Shown: one piece after another, positions 33,899-46,425 of the stretch
How the letters are laid out: each line of letters begins with the position of its first letter
Numbering within the stretch: the stretch's first letter is position 1
Made by a program: the position numbers and the translations under genes
NCBI GenBank assembly: GCA_000697665.1
Contig: KL197720.1
Location: 231,083-295,082, forward strand
DNA from: Jaapia argillacea MUCL 33604
Taxonomy: Eukaryota; Basidiomycota; Agaricomycetes; Jaapiales; Jaapiaceae
Length of the DNA: 64,000 nucleotides
Reading direction: 5' to 3'
The notes under the pieces: generated by a model
Told to the model about the DNA's origin: nothing
The model's database searches: none
The model's input: the letters and a program-made list of their open reading frames with translations, nothing else

Positions 33899-34759
33899 AT
33901 GTCGTCCACCACCAACTCTGACAGCGTTAAGCGCACGGCCCCCATCCCCATCTCCGTTTCACGTCACAGTCGCCATCGCTCGAGTTCTGGCTCAGATTCT
34001 TCCACCGACGAATCATCGTCATCCAATTCCCCAAATTCATCCCCCCTTCGCACCCCCCTCAGCCTCAACCCCTCCAACATTACCACCGTGTCCCCAACCA
34101 GTTCCCCAATCTTATCTTACTTCATGTCCCAAAGCCCCACAAAATCTCCGGGCGCTGCCGCAGTCACCTTCCCCTTTCGCCGTGGATTTAATGGGGGGGC
34201 ACCTCCCGTAATCGAAGGTATATAAACCACTGCTAACTATCATGTTCTCACCCCACTGACATGCCTTTCGACTTTGCTGTGTTTCTATCTCGCGACTTTG
34301 TAGACGACGACGAGGCTCAGGACAACCGAAACCATCATTCTGCTCATGCTAGACGGGCGAGCACAGCGTATGCTGGTCGCTTCAACCAGCCGCCCACTGG
34401 TACCCTTCCAGAGGCTCACCAGGAACGAGGGTCAGGCTTGCTCAGACGCCTTTCCCTCGGCAGCGCTTTGAGGGTGAGTACATTGCCATCGACTGTGTTC
34501 ATATTTCATCTGACAATAGTACCTCATATTTCAGCCGCCGATTCCTCAGCCCCCAACTTTGGCTATCAACACTAAGCGTCCCACTACCCCTCCTTCGACC
34601 CCTATGGTCCCCTCCAACACCCCAGCGACGCCCTTGGCGCCTCGTGCTAGAACGAGGAAGGTCAGGGCTGCCACGCTTGGTCCTGGTGCTCCACCAAGGA
34701 GGGCTCCGAGTCCCATGGGGGAGCGGATCCTGAAGGGACACTTTGACGGCTTCAATTAA
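33899..34759 (+). CDS. Ser/Pro-rich protein with conserved-looking C-terminal motif
   Basis: Three exons, about 245 residues. The N terminus is serine-rich and basic (SVSRHSRHRSSSGSDSS). The middle holds PFRRGFNGGAPPVIE, a phase-1 intron, then DDDEAQDNRNHH and RRASTAYAGRFNQPP, then GLLRRLSLGSALR. The end is threonine/proline-rich and closes RRAPSPMGERILKGHFDGFN. Repeated RRxS sites suggest phosphorylation by basophilic kinases. The terminal SPMGERILKGHFDGF stretch looks like a short linear motif kept under constraint in fungal homologues, though I cannot check that. It is probably cytosolic and disordered. Function unknown. Confidence 0.7.
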
Positions 34760-35349
34760 TCCATTCGTTCGATTCCGCTGCACTCGCTTTCATACCCATC
34801 TCTCAACATCGCCACTTTCGTGTCTCATACCGCCTGGCACACATCATCCACAATCCCTCGCACTACTCTATCAATGAATGGAAGTTGCTCTACACACCCA
34901 CATCTTCTCCGTTCGAACATTCCTTGCCACCATCATCGACATATCCGACCACCGCAGTCAACTCCCCCTAATCCAAAGTACATTCCACAATCGCCCCAAA
35001 AGCTCCGCAGCCGACTCGACATCTCTGCTTTGCGGAATAATCGCTGCCTTCGATTCATTGTGCACCATCCGTACAATAATACCTCATGTTCGTTGTATGT
35101 ATTTTTAGTTGTCTTCCTATCTCTCGAGTTATTCGCTTCGTTCTTTATTCCAAGACAATGCCCTTCGTTCGGTTTCGCGATATTTTCACGGTCGTCAGCG
35201 AGTCTGATATGTATGTACAATGATGTATAACAGAAAAGATAGTATACAGTATGTCTTTGCACTTCATATCGTGAAACACCTTGGGGGTGCGCCATAAGTG
35301 AACCCAAATCGGAGAGTGATCATGAGAGTGTAAGGGCGACGTGTTGACA
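34760..35349. other. 3' untranslated / convergent intergenic region
   Basis: 590 nt between convergent genes. AT-rich pieces around 35090-35250 could be polyadenylation regions. No gene is supported. Confidence 0.4.
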
Positions 35350-36330
35350 TTACAACCAACTCCCGACTACCCAGTCTTTATACACCTCGGAGGTTGTGAC
35401 AGGAAGGGAATTCATATAGGTGCAGATCCTTTCCAGCCGAACGCCATATAATTGACACGACTCAACAGCAGCTTCCCAGCCATCCGGTGTTTGCCAACCT
35501 GTATAGACGAATATTTCCTTCTTCACGACGTTCTCCGAGTAATCTCCAGACTCGGGAGAAACCCGTGCCTGGAGGAACCCGTTCCTCAGCGCAGAGGAGA
35601 TGCCGAATCCTCGAATGGAACTCGAACCTTTGACACCAGCTATGGCATGATTTGGAGGTGCATCGATGGTCAGCAAGACCAACTTGTCTGTGGTCGTTGC
35701 GAGGTTCTTGAGGAAATGGGGGGTGCTGAGTCGCAGGCTTGTTACATTTGGGAAGAAAACCAGGACTGCACTCAGGTTTCGGGGAGACCGGATTAGGTGG
35801 AGGTGCGTGACGGTGGGCATGGATGGAGGTGAGGGGTTATGGTAGATGTATCTGTCCGAACGATAGCAGATACGTAGATCTGTGAGTGAAGGGTAATGCG
35901 AGAGCATTGTGAGAACGTCGAGTGAGTCTCGTGAACCTTGAAGAGTAGCAACCTCGATGAATTGAGAATCTGGGATGAGTCGATCCACTTCTTCCAATGA
36001 ACGAGTACAAACGTCGAACTCGTTCCGATGGAGGATTAATCGGAGGTGGGCTGTTTCGAACATTTTCTTGCGAAGACTTGGGAACTCCTCTGTGGAGGTT
36101 CTCGCTTCCAATGCTTTGTAGAGATGATGGTAGTTTGTTAAATCGCGGGCGGTGTCCAGGATGATGTGGTGAAGGCTTATGTTCATCATGATGGCGGACC
36201 ATTCGTGAGAGACTAGCAGGACGGTCTTGTAAAAATGCCATCGGCCAGGCGATGCTCGCCAATTGGAGTACTGCCATGATTCGGTTAAGATATCTTCTAT
36301 GAGTTCGCTCGGAACTAAGAAGGCGCTCAT
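35350..36330 (-). CDS. F-box-like protein
   Basis: Intronless frame of 326 residues from an ATG at 36330. The start MSAFLVPSELIEDILTESW, followed by a helix ending LLVSHEWSAIMMN, matches the two-helix F-box pattern (LP-x-E-L-I-x-x-I-L) that binds Skp1 in SCF ubiquitin ligases. The rest has leucine-rich, LRR-like strands such as YPSLTDLRICY, TVTHLHLIRSPRNLSAVL and PNVTSLRLSTPHF. Agaricomycetes carry large families of such proteins with unknown targets. Substrate and even SCF membership are inference. Confidence 0.75.
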   Translation of the reverse strand: MSAFLVPSELIEDILTESWQYSNWRASPGRWHFYKTVLLVSHEWSAIMMNISLHHIILDTARDLTNYHHLYKALEARTSTEEFPSLRKKMFETAHLRLILHRNEFDVCTRSLEEVDRLIPDSQFIEVATLQGSRDSLDVLTMLSHYPSLTDLRICYRSDRYIYHNPSPPSMPTVTHLHLIRSPRNLSAVLVFFPNVTSLRLSTPHFLKNLATTTDKLVLLTIDAPPNHAIAGVKGSSSIRGFGISSALRNGFLQARVSPESGDYSENVVKKEIFVYTGWQTPDGWEAAVESCQLYGVRLERICTYMNSLPVTTSEVYKDWVVGSWL

Positions 36331-38260
36331 GTCGGCGGTTTATAGAGTGTGTGGTATTCTGGGATTGAACCAAGTCAGATCGAGGTGTCAAAGTGGTGAA
36401 AAGGATTTGACAACAGACCTAGATGTCTGGTGGGGGAAAGAGGAGAGGTGTCGATGATATTTCGTTCTCCCTAGTTACATAAGGCTAACAAGCCAACGGG
36501 TCTTAGATTCGCCTTGGTAGGCCGTGGTGTGGGGCAAACTCCCAGTTCCAAAGTTTCGATATTGGAGATAGATCCGACGAGGATCCTTCGGAAACAAACA
36601 AAACCGTCTTCATAACTGTGCTTGTCGAGTTTGATAGCAGCCATGTAGTTGCTGGTTAGGGACGACACACGAGTGAGAAATGAAGAAAGCAATCTGAAAG
36701 CAAGGGCTGAAATCATTGAAAAGCCACAGGAGGAGTGGACATCCGACGACACATGGGTGCCATGCGACAATGACATACCATAAGTCAGATAATTTAAGTG
36801 CTTACTTATATTCCCCGTAGAGTCATTGCCGAGTTTTGAGTTGTTGGACTTTATTGGATCAAACCCACATCGCGTTGACCGCCTCTTGTCCTAACACTTC
36901 CACGACCACAACTCGATATTCTGAGCTCTAAACTATTCTGAGGCTACTTCCCACCTGATTCCATCACCTTGCCCTGAGGTGGATTTCGTTATTTTGGGTG
37001 TTTGAGCTCGTGTCGCGACTCTGCACCATGTGGGCTCCGTGCTTCGGTGCAACTCGTGGTTACCAGACTTCAACCGTGTTCAACTAGAGCCCACTTGTCC
37101 CAGCCACCTCGATAAAGAAATGTGATTTTTCCCCGTGCATACTTCTTGTCTCCTTTGGCGGTTCTTATTCAAGGACCCTCCGTCGTCGCACCGTCAGAAT
37201 CCGACGTGCCTTCGCAAGAATCGCTTGGGTATCTTCCGAGAACATGAGTGGAGTGCGTCCTTTTTTAGCGAGTATTCCATGTTCTCATCCTCACCCCTCT
37301 ATGCTTAGACAACTGTACGCGCCAGCCATCCTTCGGGATCGGGATCTGTTTTTGCGACCAGGTCAGGCGGGACATGCCACGACTGGGAAACAGTCGCCTT
37401 TGGTCCGACACTTCCATTTTGCATGTCCCTTCTGTGGCCAAATATTCGATTGGTGCAATTGAAGGGACTCCGAAAGTTACGCTCAATAGGGTGCCCACCT
37501 GGCTTCACCACTGAATATTCTTCGATCGAGGGCTCGCATATATCGACCTTCACCTCCAATGTCAACGGAGAAACTCCCCCTGTTGAACGGAATACTATTT
37601 CTGCTATCGTGGTAGCCTTCGCTGTTCTCATCCAGCATCGCGTGCGAGGACGACCGACGCGGGCAATCTTCGCGTCTTCTCCCTCGTGAACTGCAGGGAA
37701 AAACTGTCATAAGCGGCGTAGTCTGTCTTGAGAATAACGTCCTAGACTCAGAACTGCTCGAAGTCGGCAATGTCTTCCCTGAGGTCTTCAGTTCTGCCAC
37801 GCGGTTCGACTTCCGTCTTATCTACCCAAACGTGAAGCATCGTACGGGTCATTTACCGAGTGGGTGAACGTCGCAAGACAGCGTCCTCCATAAGGTGAGT
37901 TGTTGATGTTTGTCTTCCCATTCAGGGATTCATCCACGAGTTTGTTTTGCTGGGACAGGTGGTTATGGGACTTGTTTCATGTGCTTCAGGGCATACTACA
38001 GGCGCTCGAGATGTGCCAACCACCAGAGCCAACCATATCCTCGCGATTCTGGGGTGGTTTCCGGGCTAATCTTGTCCGTGAACTTCACTCCAATGCATTG
38101 TTGGTCCTAATCTATACAATGCGGACGGGCGAGCAACACGTTTGGAACGGATAGTACTCCCTATCTCTACCTCATCTCCAAGGATAGCGAGTGGATAAAT
38201 AGGACTGCTGGATTGCTTGTTTCCGTTCAGTTCACTACTCGGCGCCCCTCTTCACTCGCC
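36331..38260. other. no confidently supported gene
   Basis: About 1.9 kb. One plus-strand reading around 37685-37868 (including VISGVVCLENNVLDSELLEVG) is protein-like and is followed by a donor-like GTGAGT at about 37896. Another occurs near 37960-38060. Neither has a start or a recognisable motif. GATAAATAG near 38194 is a weak TATA-like site before the chitinase. Confidence 0.35.
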
Positions 38261-40416
38261 ATGCTCTCGCAGGTTGCCTTTCTTCTCCTTTCTGGAGCCC
38301 TTGCGGTCTCCGGCTTCAACAATGCTGCCACCTCTAATGTATGATACTTGATCATAACCTCTTAACTTCGCTAATTGGATCTCCAACTCTCTCTAGCTTG
38401 CTGTGTAAGCTCTCCCGAGCCGGTTATGGAGCTGCGCTCATGACCAGTCTCAACTGCCAGGTATTGGGGTCAGAATTCATACGGCGCCACACATAGCAAC
38501 ACGGCCGACTGGCAGCAAACAATCTCCTACTATTGCCAGGTATTGTGGTCCCTGTTGTCGTAAAGTTTCCAGCCTGACATCTGGCCGTATAGGATGATAC
38601 CATTGACGCCATCCCTATGGCTTTCCTGAACGTATTTTTCGGTACAGGAGGTCTGCCCTCTCTGGACCTCTCGAACGTATGCCACCGCTTTCCTCCCAAT
38701 CCTTTGGCTTACTGAAGCCTTTTCCCCCTTAAAGATCTGCAGTGTAAGCGATGATCCTGTATTCAACGGGACTCAACTCCCCAATTGCTCGTTCTTGGCG
38801 GCGGGTATTGAGACTTGTCAATCTATGGGCAAGATCGTCACGATGAGCTTGGGCGGAGCCACAGGAGCGGTTGGATTCACATCTGTGACACAAGCTGAAA
38901 CATTTGCTTTGACAATCTGGAACCTTCTACTTGGAGGAACGAGCACAGAACGCCCATTTGGTTCTGCTGTCCTTGATGGGTTCGTTACCTCCCCACGCTA
39001 TTCTTGGACGGGTTGTGCTGAAATCTTTCTTTTCTTAGGATTGATCTCGATATTGAAGGAGGCAGTACAGAGTACTTTTCAAACTTCGTCACTACTCTTC
39101 GAGGTTATATGGACGGAGGAAGCAAAACGTATGGCAGTCGTCGCCCTGCGTCAGATAGGTTGACTAACGCCTGCCCTCTACACAGATACTATATCACAGG
39201 AGCACCTCAATGCCCCTTCCCTGATGCTTACTTGGGAAGCGTGATCAATGCGGTTGCCTTTGACGCCCTCTATGTCCAGTTCTGTAAGTTCCCTCTAAAG
39301 GCGTGGACATTCGAGAGGATAGTCATCTCTCTCTTCAGACAACAATTATTGCGAATTGACTTACTACAGCGACGCAAATGTGAGTGTTATGAATTTGAAT
39401 TCGTCGGGAGAATGAAATATTAACATTGGAATCAGGACTGGGACTTTGGCACCTGGTGGGTGGCCTGATTTCGGCCTACATTGAAGTGCTCCACTGACAT
39501 GTGACGTTTCTCTGTAGGGATAACTGGGCCAAGACAACCTCTCCTAACCCGAACATTAAGATATACATCGGTGCCCCTGCTGATAGCACTGCCGCTGGAA
39601 CCGGATATGTTGATGTTGCGACTCTCGGCATGATTGCGCAGCAAACTCTTAGCGAGTATTCTTCCTTTGGCGGCGTTATGCTTTGGGATGCCTCGCAAGC
39701 TTATGGTTGGTAGACTGGTGTTAGCAACGTTGACCAAATTTGCTCATCGAAATTTTTTCGTTGATAGCAAATGGCCGGTATGACCAGGGCATCAAAAGTT
39801 ACCTTACCGGCTCGACTGTCACTACAACTGCAACGACCACCGCTACATCGACCACCACCACCACTACATCGACGACGACGACCTCGACGACAACGACAGC
39901 TCCTGCCACTACGACGACCGCCAGCACGGGAAGTTGCGGCACTGTGGCGTCCTGGGTGAACAACGTCGCTGTAAGGATACAGTCACCATTATGTATTCTT
40001 GTCGCATCATTGATCAATGTCGTCTCCGCAGTACACCTCCGGCAATCAAGTTGTTTATTCGTGAGTGACACGCCTGTTCCCCGAAACATCTAATTGAGTA
40101 AGTGCAGTGGTTCACTCTGGACTGCCAATCAGTGGAACTACGCAGAAACCCCTGGAGGTGAGTCTTATAGGTGCTATTAGACTGGATGAGCTACTAATGT
40201 TCCCTTTGGGTAGGTGCAAGTGGCGCTTGGAACGATGATGGGCCATGCGCAACAACACAGGCTAGTCCCATTGCGGTACAAGAAGGAGTCATGACCATCC
40301 TCGCCCCTGTGGTCGTGACTGTCAACGCTGCTAATACCCAGACGACTGCATATGTCGCTCAAGCGAAACGAACATCCGCGCCGGAGATGAAACGCTCCCG
40401 CCTCTTTAAGGTGTAG
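38261..40416 (+). CDS. secreted GH18 chitinase (class III-like) with CBM5/12 module
   Basis: Extracellular or wall-associated chitinase. A signal peptide ([17 protein letters not shown]) precedes [11 protein letters not shown], the beta-1 motif of class III chitinases. The catalytic motif [10 protein letters not shown] (DxxDxDxE) is complete, with the final E as acid. The barrel continues through [22 protein letters not shown] and [16 protein letters not shown] threonine-rich linker (about 39821-39920) leads to a CBM5/12-like chitin-binding module with [20 protein letters not shown] and [11 protein letters not shown] further tail rich in V/A/T follows, ending KRSRLFKV. About ten short introns. 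A role in hyphal wall remodelling or attack on other fungi or arthropods is plausible. Confidence 0.92.
39821..39920 (+). repeat. Thr-encoding simple repeat (chitinase linker)
   Basis: Imperfect ACC/ACG/ACA triplet run encoding a nearly pure threonine linker between catalytic and binding modules. It is probably O-mannosylated and likely length-variable between strains. Confidence 0.8.
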
Positions 40417-40893
40417 ATATGCACGGGTTGCAAAAGTCGCCGACCCGTCCATTCATTTCTTGGTTGATGTGTGATATTTGATGTACGATAATCGGTTGAG
40501 CAGAATTGTGAATGGGCAAATAGAGATGGTCATTGGCTTGATGCTGCGTCCTATTGTGAGCTTGTGGGAGCTGCTAGCCTTATCGCGAATGTGGTAGAGT
40601 CGTGCAGTCCCCCAACTATTTCGTGCCGAGACGGATCTTGTATCCCCACTTCGTTGGCTGTATTCCTACCATTCTTGTGGGCAACGGATCCAAAATGTAC
40701 GTCAAAAAAGGACGGACTTACGACTGATTATTTGGAATGGTGACGGTACTTCTCCGATAGTACGGCACGTGGACGGTGGTGGAGTCGACACCGTCGGTAC
40801 GTCAAATATACGACTTGGAACACGACCTCATGTACTTACGGTATCCTCTGCGGCTGCCCGCGATAAAACCCTGGATCAAAACCACTCGATAAC
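40417..40893. other. intergenic, promoter of the sulfite oxidase gene
   Basis: 477 nt. GCACGTGG at about 40766-40773 contains a palindromic CACGTG E-box. No TATA box is clear. Any additional 5' exon carrying a targeting peptide would lie here, but none is convincing. Confidence 0.35.
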
Positions 40894-42303
40894 ATGGATT
40901 TCTGTCACGAACCCCCTCATTCTAAGAATCTCAATGTGTTGGGCAAAGAGCCCTTCAATGCTGAACCTAGCGTCGCTGACCTTGTCGAGTATTCCCTTAC
41001 CCCAGAGCACCTGGTGTATTGTAGAAACCATAGTGAGTGACCATGATACGGCGTGTTTCATTGTCATTTTGAGGATGTCCTAGGTCCCATCTTGCCTCTG
41101 AACGTGGAGACATTCAAAGTCAAGATTGACGGGTTGGTATCGAAAGCCCTCGGATTCACGCTGAAAGATCTACAAAGTGGTTATGCCTGCACCGACGTCG
41201 TCGCTGCCCTACAGGTACACACTCCGACTCCGCTGTTGGAACATACTAACCCTTGACACAGTGCGCTGGGAACAGACGTAACACGATGTCCCAGAAGAAG
41301 AGTAAGAAGACCGAAGGTCTCCAGTGGAAAGAGGGCGTTATTTGCAACGACAGGTGGTCCGGTGTCGCTCTTCGGAGCATCCTTCTGTCTGCCGGGATTG
41401 CGATTCCTCCAGATGGAACTCAACTACATGTCCTATTTGGTTCTCACATTGCACCTTGTCAAGAAGCGAGCTATTATGAGACATCCGTCCCACTCGAAAA
41501 AGTAATGGATGAGGAGGGAGACGTCCTCCTAGCCTACGCTGTGAGTCTGCACCGACCAGCTGAATTTTGTATTTGATACCCATTTAGCAATTCCCCGTTG
41601 ATTTCGGTAGATGAACGGCCGCCCCCTTACTCCGGATCGTGGCTACCCATTCAGACTTGTTATCCCTGGATACGCTGGCGTGCGATGGACTAAGTGGGTA
41701 GATCGGATAACCGTGTCCTCTACGGAATCCGACAACTTTTATCAGCAGCGCGACTACAAGATCCTACCACCCAATGTAAGCAGTTTCTGTCATCCCAGAA
41801 CCCCGACGGTGCTCTGACCAGCTCGTAACTAGGTCAATTCTCATTCCATGGCAGAGAAAGGATCATGGTGGTCGAAAGTCGTCCCACTTCAGACGAACCC
41901 ACTCAACTCGGTCGTAGCGAACGTTACCCTTCACAAATCTTCCCGGCCCTCTCTTTCCGCCAAAGGCTATGCGATAGCGGGCTCGACTGGGCAAGTCCAG
42001 AAGGTTGAAATTAGTACCGACGATGGGGCGACTTGGTTGCCTGCCCGAATAACGTACCAAGAAGGCAAATGGAGTTGGACACTCTGGGAGGCCGACATTG
42101 AGGTTGCCGAGGACGGAGCCGAGAGACTGGGAGTTAGAAAGGTGATAAGTCGGGCAACCGACGAGAGCGGTCGGATTCAGCCTAATGACTGCGAATGGAA
42201 CCTAAGGGGCTTGGGTTATTGCGGCTATGGGGAAATGTCTGTGGGACAGGAGTTTGAAGGGAGCTTCTTAGGATCCTCCGCCCATTGCTTGTTGCCGTAT
42301 TGA
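40894..42303 (+). CDS. molybdenum-cofactor sulfite oxidase, haem-free
   Basis: Oxidises sulfite to sulfate. From [17 protein letters not shown] the protein shows the family's sequence order: [16 protein letters not shown] and [12 protein letters not shown], whose C is the molybdenum ligand. Then come [35 protein letters not shown], and the dimerisation domain with [20 protein letters not shown] and [15 protein letters not shown]. No cytochrome b5 domain precedes the molybdopterin domain, so it resembles plant and many fungal haem-free forms rather than the animal enzyme. The C terminus after NLRG is longer than usual, which may mean a missed intron near 42220. It runs convergent with the Zn2Cys6 gene, 100 nt apart. 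Confidence 0.92.
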
Positions 42304-42403
42304 TCACTGTGTCAAGATACCCAAATTTTACAATACATACACTTTCCGTTGATAGATGATACTGGGTTACAGGTACAACAAGGAGGCGTCTTCATACCTC
42401 ATA

Positions 42404-45400
42404 TCACGAGTTGCCAAAAATACCTGATCCCTGTAGAAGAGATAACCATTGACTATCGACAGCTGCCTCTCCGGGTCCCAGGCCCAGATAGGACAAATCT
42501 GCAGAAGCAGGATATCCGTAATAGGATCCCATCCCAGCTTCCCCCATGTCGTTCAATGGGGGGTTGTTCCCACCGTTGAAGATTTGGCTCCCTTGGTTCT
42601 GTTGGGCTGGTCGAGGAGGGGAGGACCTTTCTCGAATCAGGGCTCCTGGCGCGAAAGGTGGGTCGGCCCACCCCATTGATGATAAATCGAAAGACGAGAG
42701 ATCAATCCCTTGAAGACCCTCCATGAAAGTATCCGCTGGAAAATTGGCAAAGGGTTGCATCGCAGGATCCAAGTTGGCAACAGGGGTTGGAGAGGGTGGG
42801 CCAGCAGGAGGAGGTACTTGCTGAGCAGTCATACCGGGGGGTGAGGGGGAGTTTGACGGTTGTCGTTGGCGAGATGAGAGTGATTTCGACATCACTTTAG
42901 TAGGGAGAACGAGGGTCTGTCCGCCAAATAGGGCAAGCTCATCGCGATCGTCTTGGGAACCATGTACGGAGGTGGGGGCCAAGCGAGGAGCGAGAGCGGA
43001 CGGCTGGGTGGCGACAGCTTCGGCAAAGGCACGTTCTGCCCTCTCTTTGAGTCGCGTCAGGACAACCTTGGAGATTTGTTTATAACAATATATGTACGAC
43101 GAAACAATCCACTCACCAACGCCTTCTGGGCACGAAAATTGTGGATTGCTCCCTTTTCGAACAATTCAACGGCTAACTTAAGTTCGGCGAATGCACTGGG
43201 GGCGATGCTGGAGGTTGGAGTACGTGTTACGACGAACCCAACAATCACGCTGGCGCTAAAGACATGCGTCCAGAACGTTGCGAAACGGACTACACAGCAA
43301 TAATTAACGACGCGCCTGATTGCCGAGGGTTTGGAATGGAAGCTCAACTGATCAGGTGTGGGCACCGCTCAAAGTAATGGATACTAGACTTGATGACAAT
43401 TGCGGCACAACGATACGCTGCCAGATAGGACGGCGCGTAAGGACTGCGAAAGGGATTCAGTGGGTGATCGAGCAGTGCTTGTGCGCTTGAGGGTCCAAAA
43501 CGCCGTGTGGTGGTGAGTTGAGGCCCAGTCCGGGGGTCTAGAGCACTTACAAGAAACTTCGGTGTATAAACAGCATGGCTGGTGATGATATTGGTATTGA
43601 TATGATGATCCTCATCCCATGCTCCGAGAGACTCACTCATCATACGGTAATTCCCAGCAAGATAGCCTCGCATACAAACGGATGGTCTTCTATAATCCTC
43701 ATCCTCGGGTTCGAGATAAAGCTTGAACGAATTAGGCAAGGGTGTTTGCCTGACTTTGCGGTCGAGTTCGAGCAAGGCCTCGTAATTCGGAGGCCGAGCG
43801 GTTAGCATCTGTTCGCAAAGGGGAGCAAGGATCTCCTTGGCCATACGATCCTTCCACGCGGCGTCTGTGACAGTTAGCCAAAGCCATGAGGATAAGTCAT
43901 GGTTAACGAAGACTTACATCCAGGCTCGACCTTTCCTTCGTCGTTCAGGCTCTGCTCGGCGTCCGTGGGCAATTCACAGTCAATGTATGCCAAGGGTGTT
44001 GAATGAGGTCGCCCTGTAAGCATACTCTAAAGGGGCGTAAGCCAGTGACCTCAACGAGAGACACACATAATATCTGACCAGTATCACGTCAGCGGTGAAC
44101 ACGGACCAGAATACCGCTCGACGGCGCTGCACTGTCTTTGCATCAAGTCCCCAGCGCGCACAATCACGGTCTAAAAATTATTTAAAGTCTGGGTGAGAAG
44201 TTAAACGGACTTGTGCACGTACGCAGACCGATCTAGAACCGAAGGACGGACATTATCACCGTGTACTAGGTCGACTTTCGAACAAGGGGACGGACTCACA
44301 CTTTGTGCGAGCTTGGCACTGATGGACATCATAGACCACGAACTATCCATGGTGTATCGTTTCCCCGCAAGGCTGTGATAAGCGCCCATCAAAGCAAGAG
44401 CCTGAACTGCTTCGATGGATGGCGAATCCACCACAGATCGTAGAGCAAGCGCCGCACGCCCAAGGCGATAATATTCCTCAGCCTCAGCGTTCTGCGGAGG
44501 AAGAGTAAGGTCCATCAAAGCCCCAAGCGCAAATACCATGTACAGGACGGCCAGTTTGTGTGGACACCCCTGGGCGACGTAACACTCGGAGAGCTTCATC
44601 CGTTCCTTATCCTTCACCCACTTGTATATGGGAGCCATGATATCGTTGACGACTTCATCCCGTCGAACTGAGCTGTAAAACCACGAAGCGTGCTCGAAGT
44701 ACGTTTCGCAAAGGGTCCACGCACGCGGCTGGGGAGGAAGAGCCGAGTCCAGAATTTGGAAGGCGTTATCTACCGCTGCGGATGTATCGAATGGGAAGAC
44801 GTCCGAGATCCTGGAAATTTCCTCGGAGGTCAAGCTGACATCATCGGATTGATGGGAAGTGCCTTCCCACTCTGCACTGGCCTGACCTCGAACGGGTTGA
44901 ACATAACGTCTACAAATTGGCTGAGAATTTGGAGTCCTACCACTAGAAGAGCCTATACGTGCAAATCTGAGGTAAGAGCAGCGCGGAGCGTATGTAGTGC
45001 GCACCTCCGAACCGGCAGAACGGCCAAAATATTTGACTTCCCCGCTGTCGCTTACAGTTAGCGTTCCAAAGGCATCAATGGCTTCTGCCGCCTCGTCTGG
45101 GCCACCACGTTCATCTCTCTGCTCCTCACGTTCGGGCCAGAACTTGATTCCCAGGAGTGAATCAGACAGGAGTGGATGTCTATCACTCGATACGCTGGCT
45201 TGTAAAACCGCGAGCGCATCTTCTAGTTGACGGATTCGCTGGCTCATGTCTGTGATTTTGCGGTGCAGATCTCTAGTATCTGCGAGGATGAATCTTGTCC
45301 CGGCATCAGTATATGACCAGAGAATAGATGAAGAAGCATCTGTTCACCTGGAACCTTGGCCGGCGGAGAGTGTGCCTAGACGAGGCGAAGGAGGTTAAGG

Positions 45401-45687
45401 AGGAGCTCTGGAAGTGGTCATACCCACAACTCGCCATTCGGGCAGATGTTGGGACACCCTCGACGATCACACGAACTGCATGGCAGCTTTTTGTCGCACT
45501 TGAGTTTGAGTCTTGAAAAGGATACAGTTAGATCTTTCGGAAGCTCAGGAAGGAGACTGGCTCACCTTCGGCATTCAGCACAAGAAACTTCTCCCCTAGC
45601 CCGCTTGATGGCGAGGTCTTCCTCACTAATCATCAAGCGCTTCGAGGTTCTTTGCGAGCCTGGCGGTTTTGAGGTGTCGGCTGGCAT
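42404..45687 (-). CDS. Zn2Cys6 fungal transcription factor 1
   Basis: Nuclear regulator. The start MPADTSKPPGSQRTSKRLM leads to CAECRR, an intron, then LKLKCDKKLPCSSCDRRGC and PNICPNGEL. Together they give C-x2-C-x6-C-x5-C-x2-C-x8-C, a complete zinc cluster with one extra internal Cys. Then come GTRFILADT-like and LHRKITDMSQRIRQLEDAL, a coiled-coil dimerisation helix. The Fungal_trans middle region includes FEHASWFYSSVRRDEV, YMVFALGALMDLTLPP and EAVQALALMGAYHSL, and ADVILVRYY follows in a later exon. The C-terminal tail is Pro/Ser/Gly-rich, ending SLLQGSGIFGNS. It reads convergent with sulfite oxidase and divergent from the second Tpa1/Ofd1 gene. Targets unknown. Confidence 0.9.
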
Positions 45688-46425
45688 GGTTGAGCAAGAA
45701 TGCAAGATGCAACAAGTGCGAGCGACAGAGAACACATCGCAGCGAAATGTCGGACGGAGCGGGCTGTCGCTTACGTAAAGCACCAACGGACGAAAGCACG
45801 GATTCGAAAATGCTCCAGAATGCTGGAGAGTTTGATCTGCGGCGATAAATCGAAATGAGGAGTTCAAAGGCAAAGATGCAGTTGCGCCCATATAGTAGTA
45901 GTGACAGGTGCAGTACAATGAAATCATTATTGGGCCCAGCGACGGAGGACGAGACATTCCACTTGCGGTGGTTCGGCGAGTCCGAATTCATTCTCCGCGA
46001 ATTTGGCAAAAGCCACCAGAATGTTGGTGTCGACAGGCAGGTCAGAGTATTGCGCTCTTCAGGATCAGGTATTACGGGTGCAGCACACTCACATGAGCGT
46101 ATCAACGCTGGAAACTGGGCTCAGCAGCGGTTCATGTTCGCGAAAATTCGCCGCTGCATTTGTCCTAATCACTTAGTGGCCAGTGAGTCGTTCCTTCGTG
46201 GCCTGGTTCCAGGCTCTAGACAAAAGTCACTCCCCAAATTATGTGAACTCGGCCTTATAGACCTCCCTTCTACAGTTATGGTCTCGTCCCTACAAATGTT
46301 TTCCGTCGCCCCCCATCCACCTTGACCCAGCAGATTGTACTTCTTCACCAAGGATTGCTCCCTCTGAAGTTTCTACTCTCAAAACTTTCAATCTTTTCAA
46401 CACACTCAATCCAAGGGAATCCCCC
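45688..46425. promoter_or_regulatory. divergent promoter region (Zn2Cys6 factor 1 / Tpa1-B)
   Basis: 738 nt shared upstream space of two divergently transcribed genes. A minus-strand open frame covers part of it, but it is the 5' extension of the factor's first exon frame and is probably untranslated. No defined operator was recognised. Confidence 0.45.

Noticed and set aside
34820-35230. Plus-strand ORF of 136 codons after the Ser/Pro-rich gene
   Set aside because: Low-complexity histidine/proline reading of 3' untranslated AT-rich sequence, no motif and no splice support.
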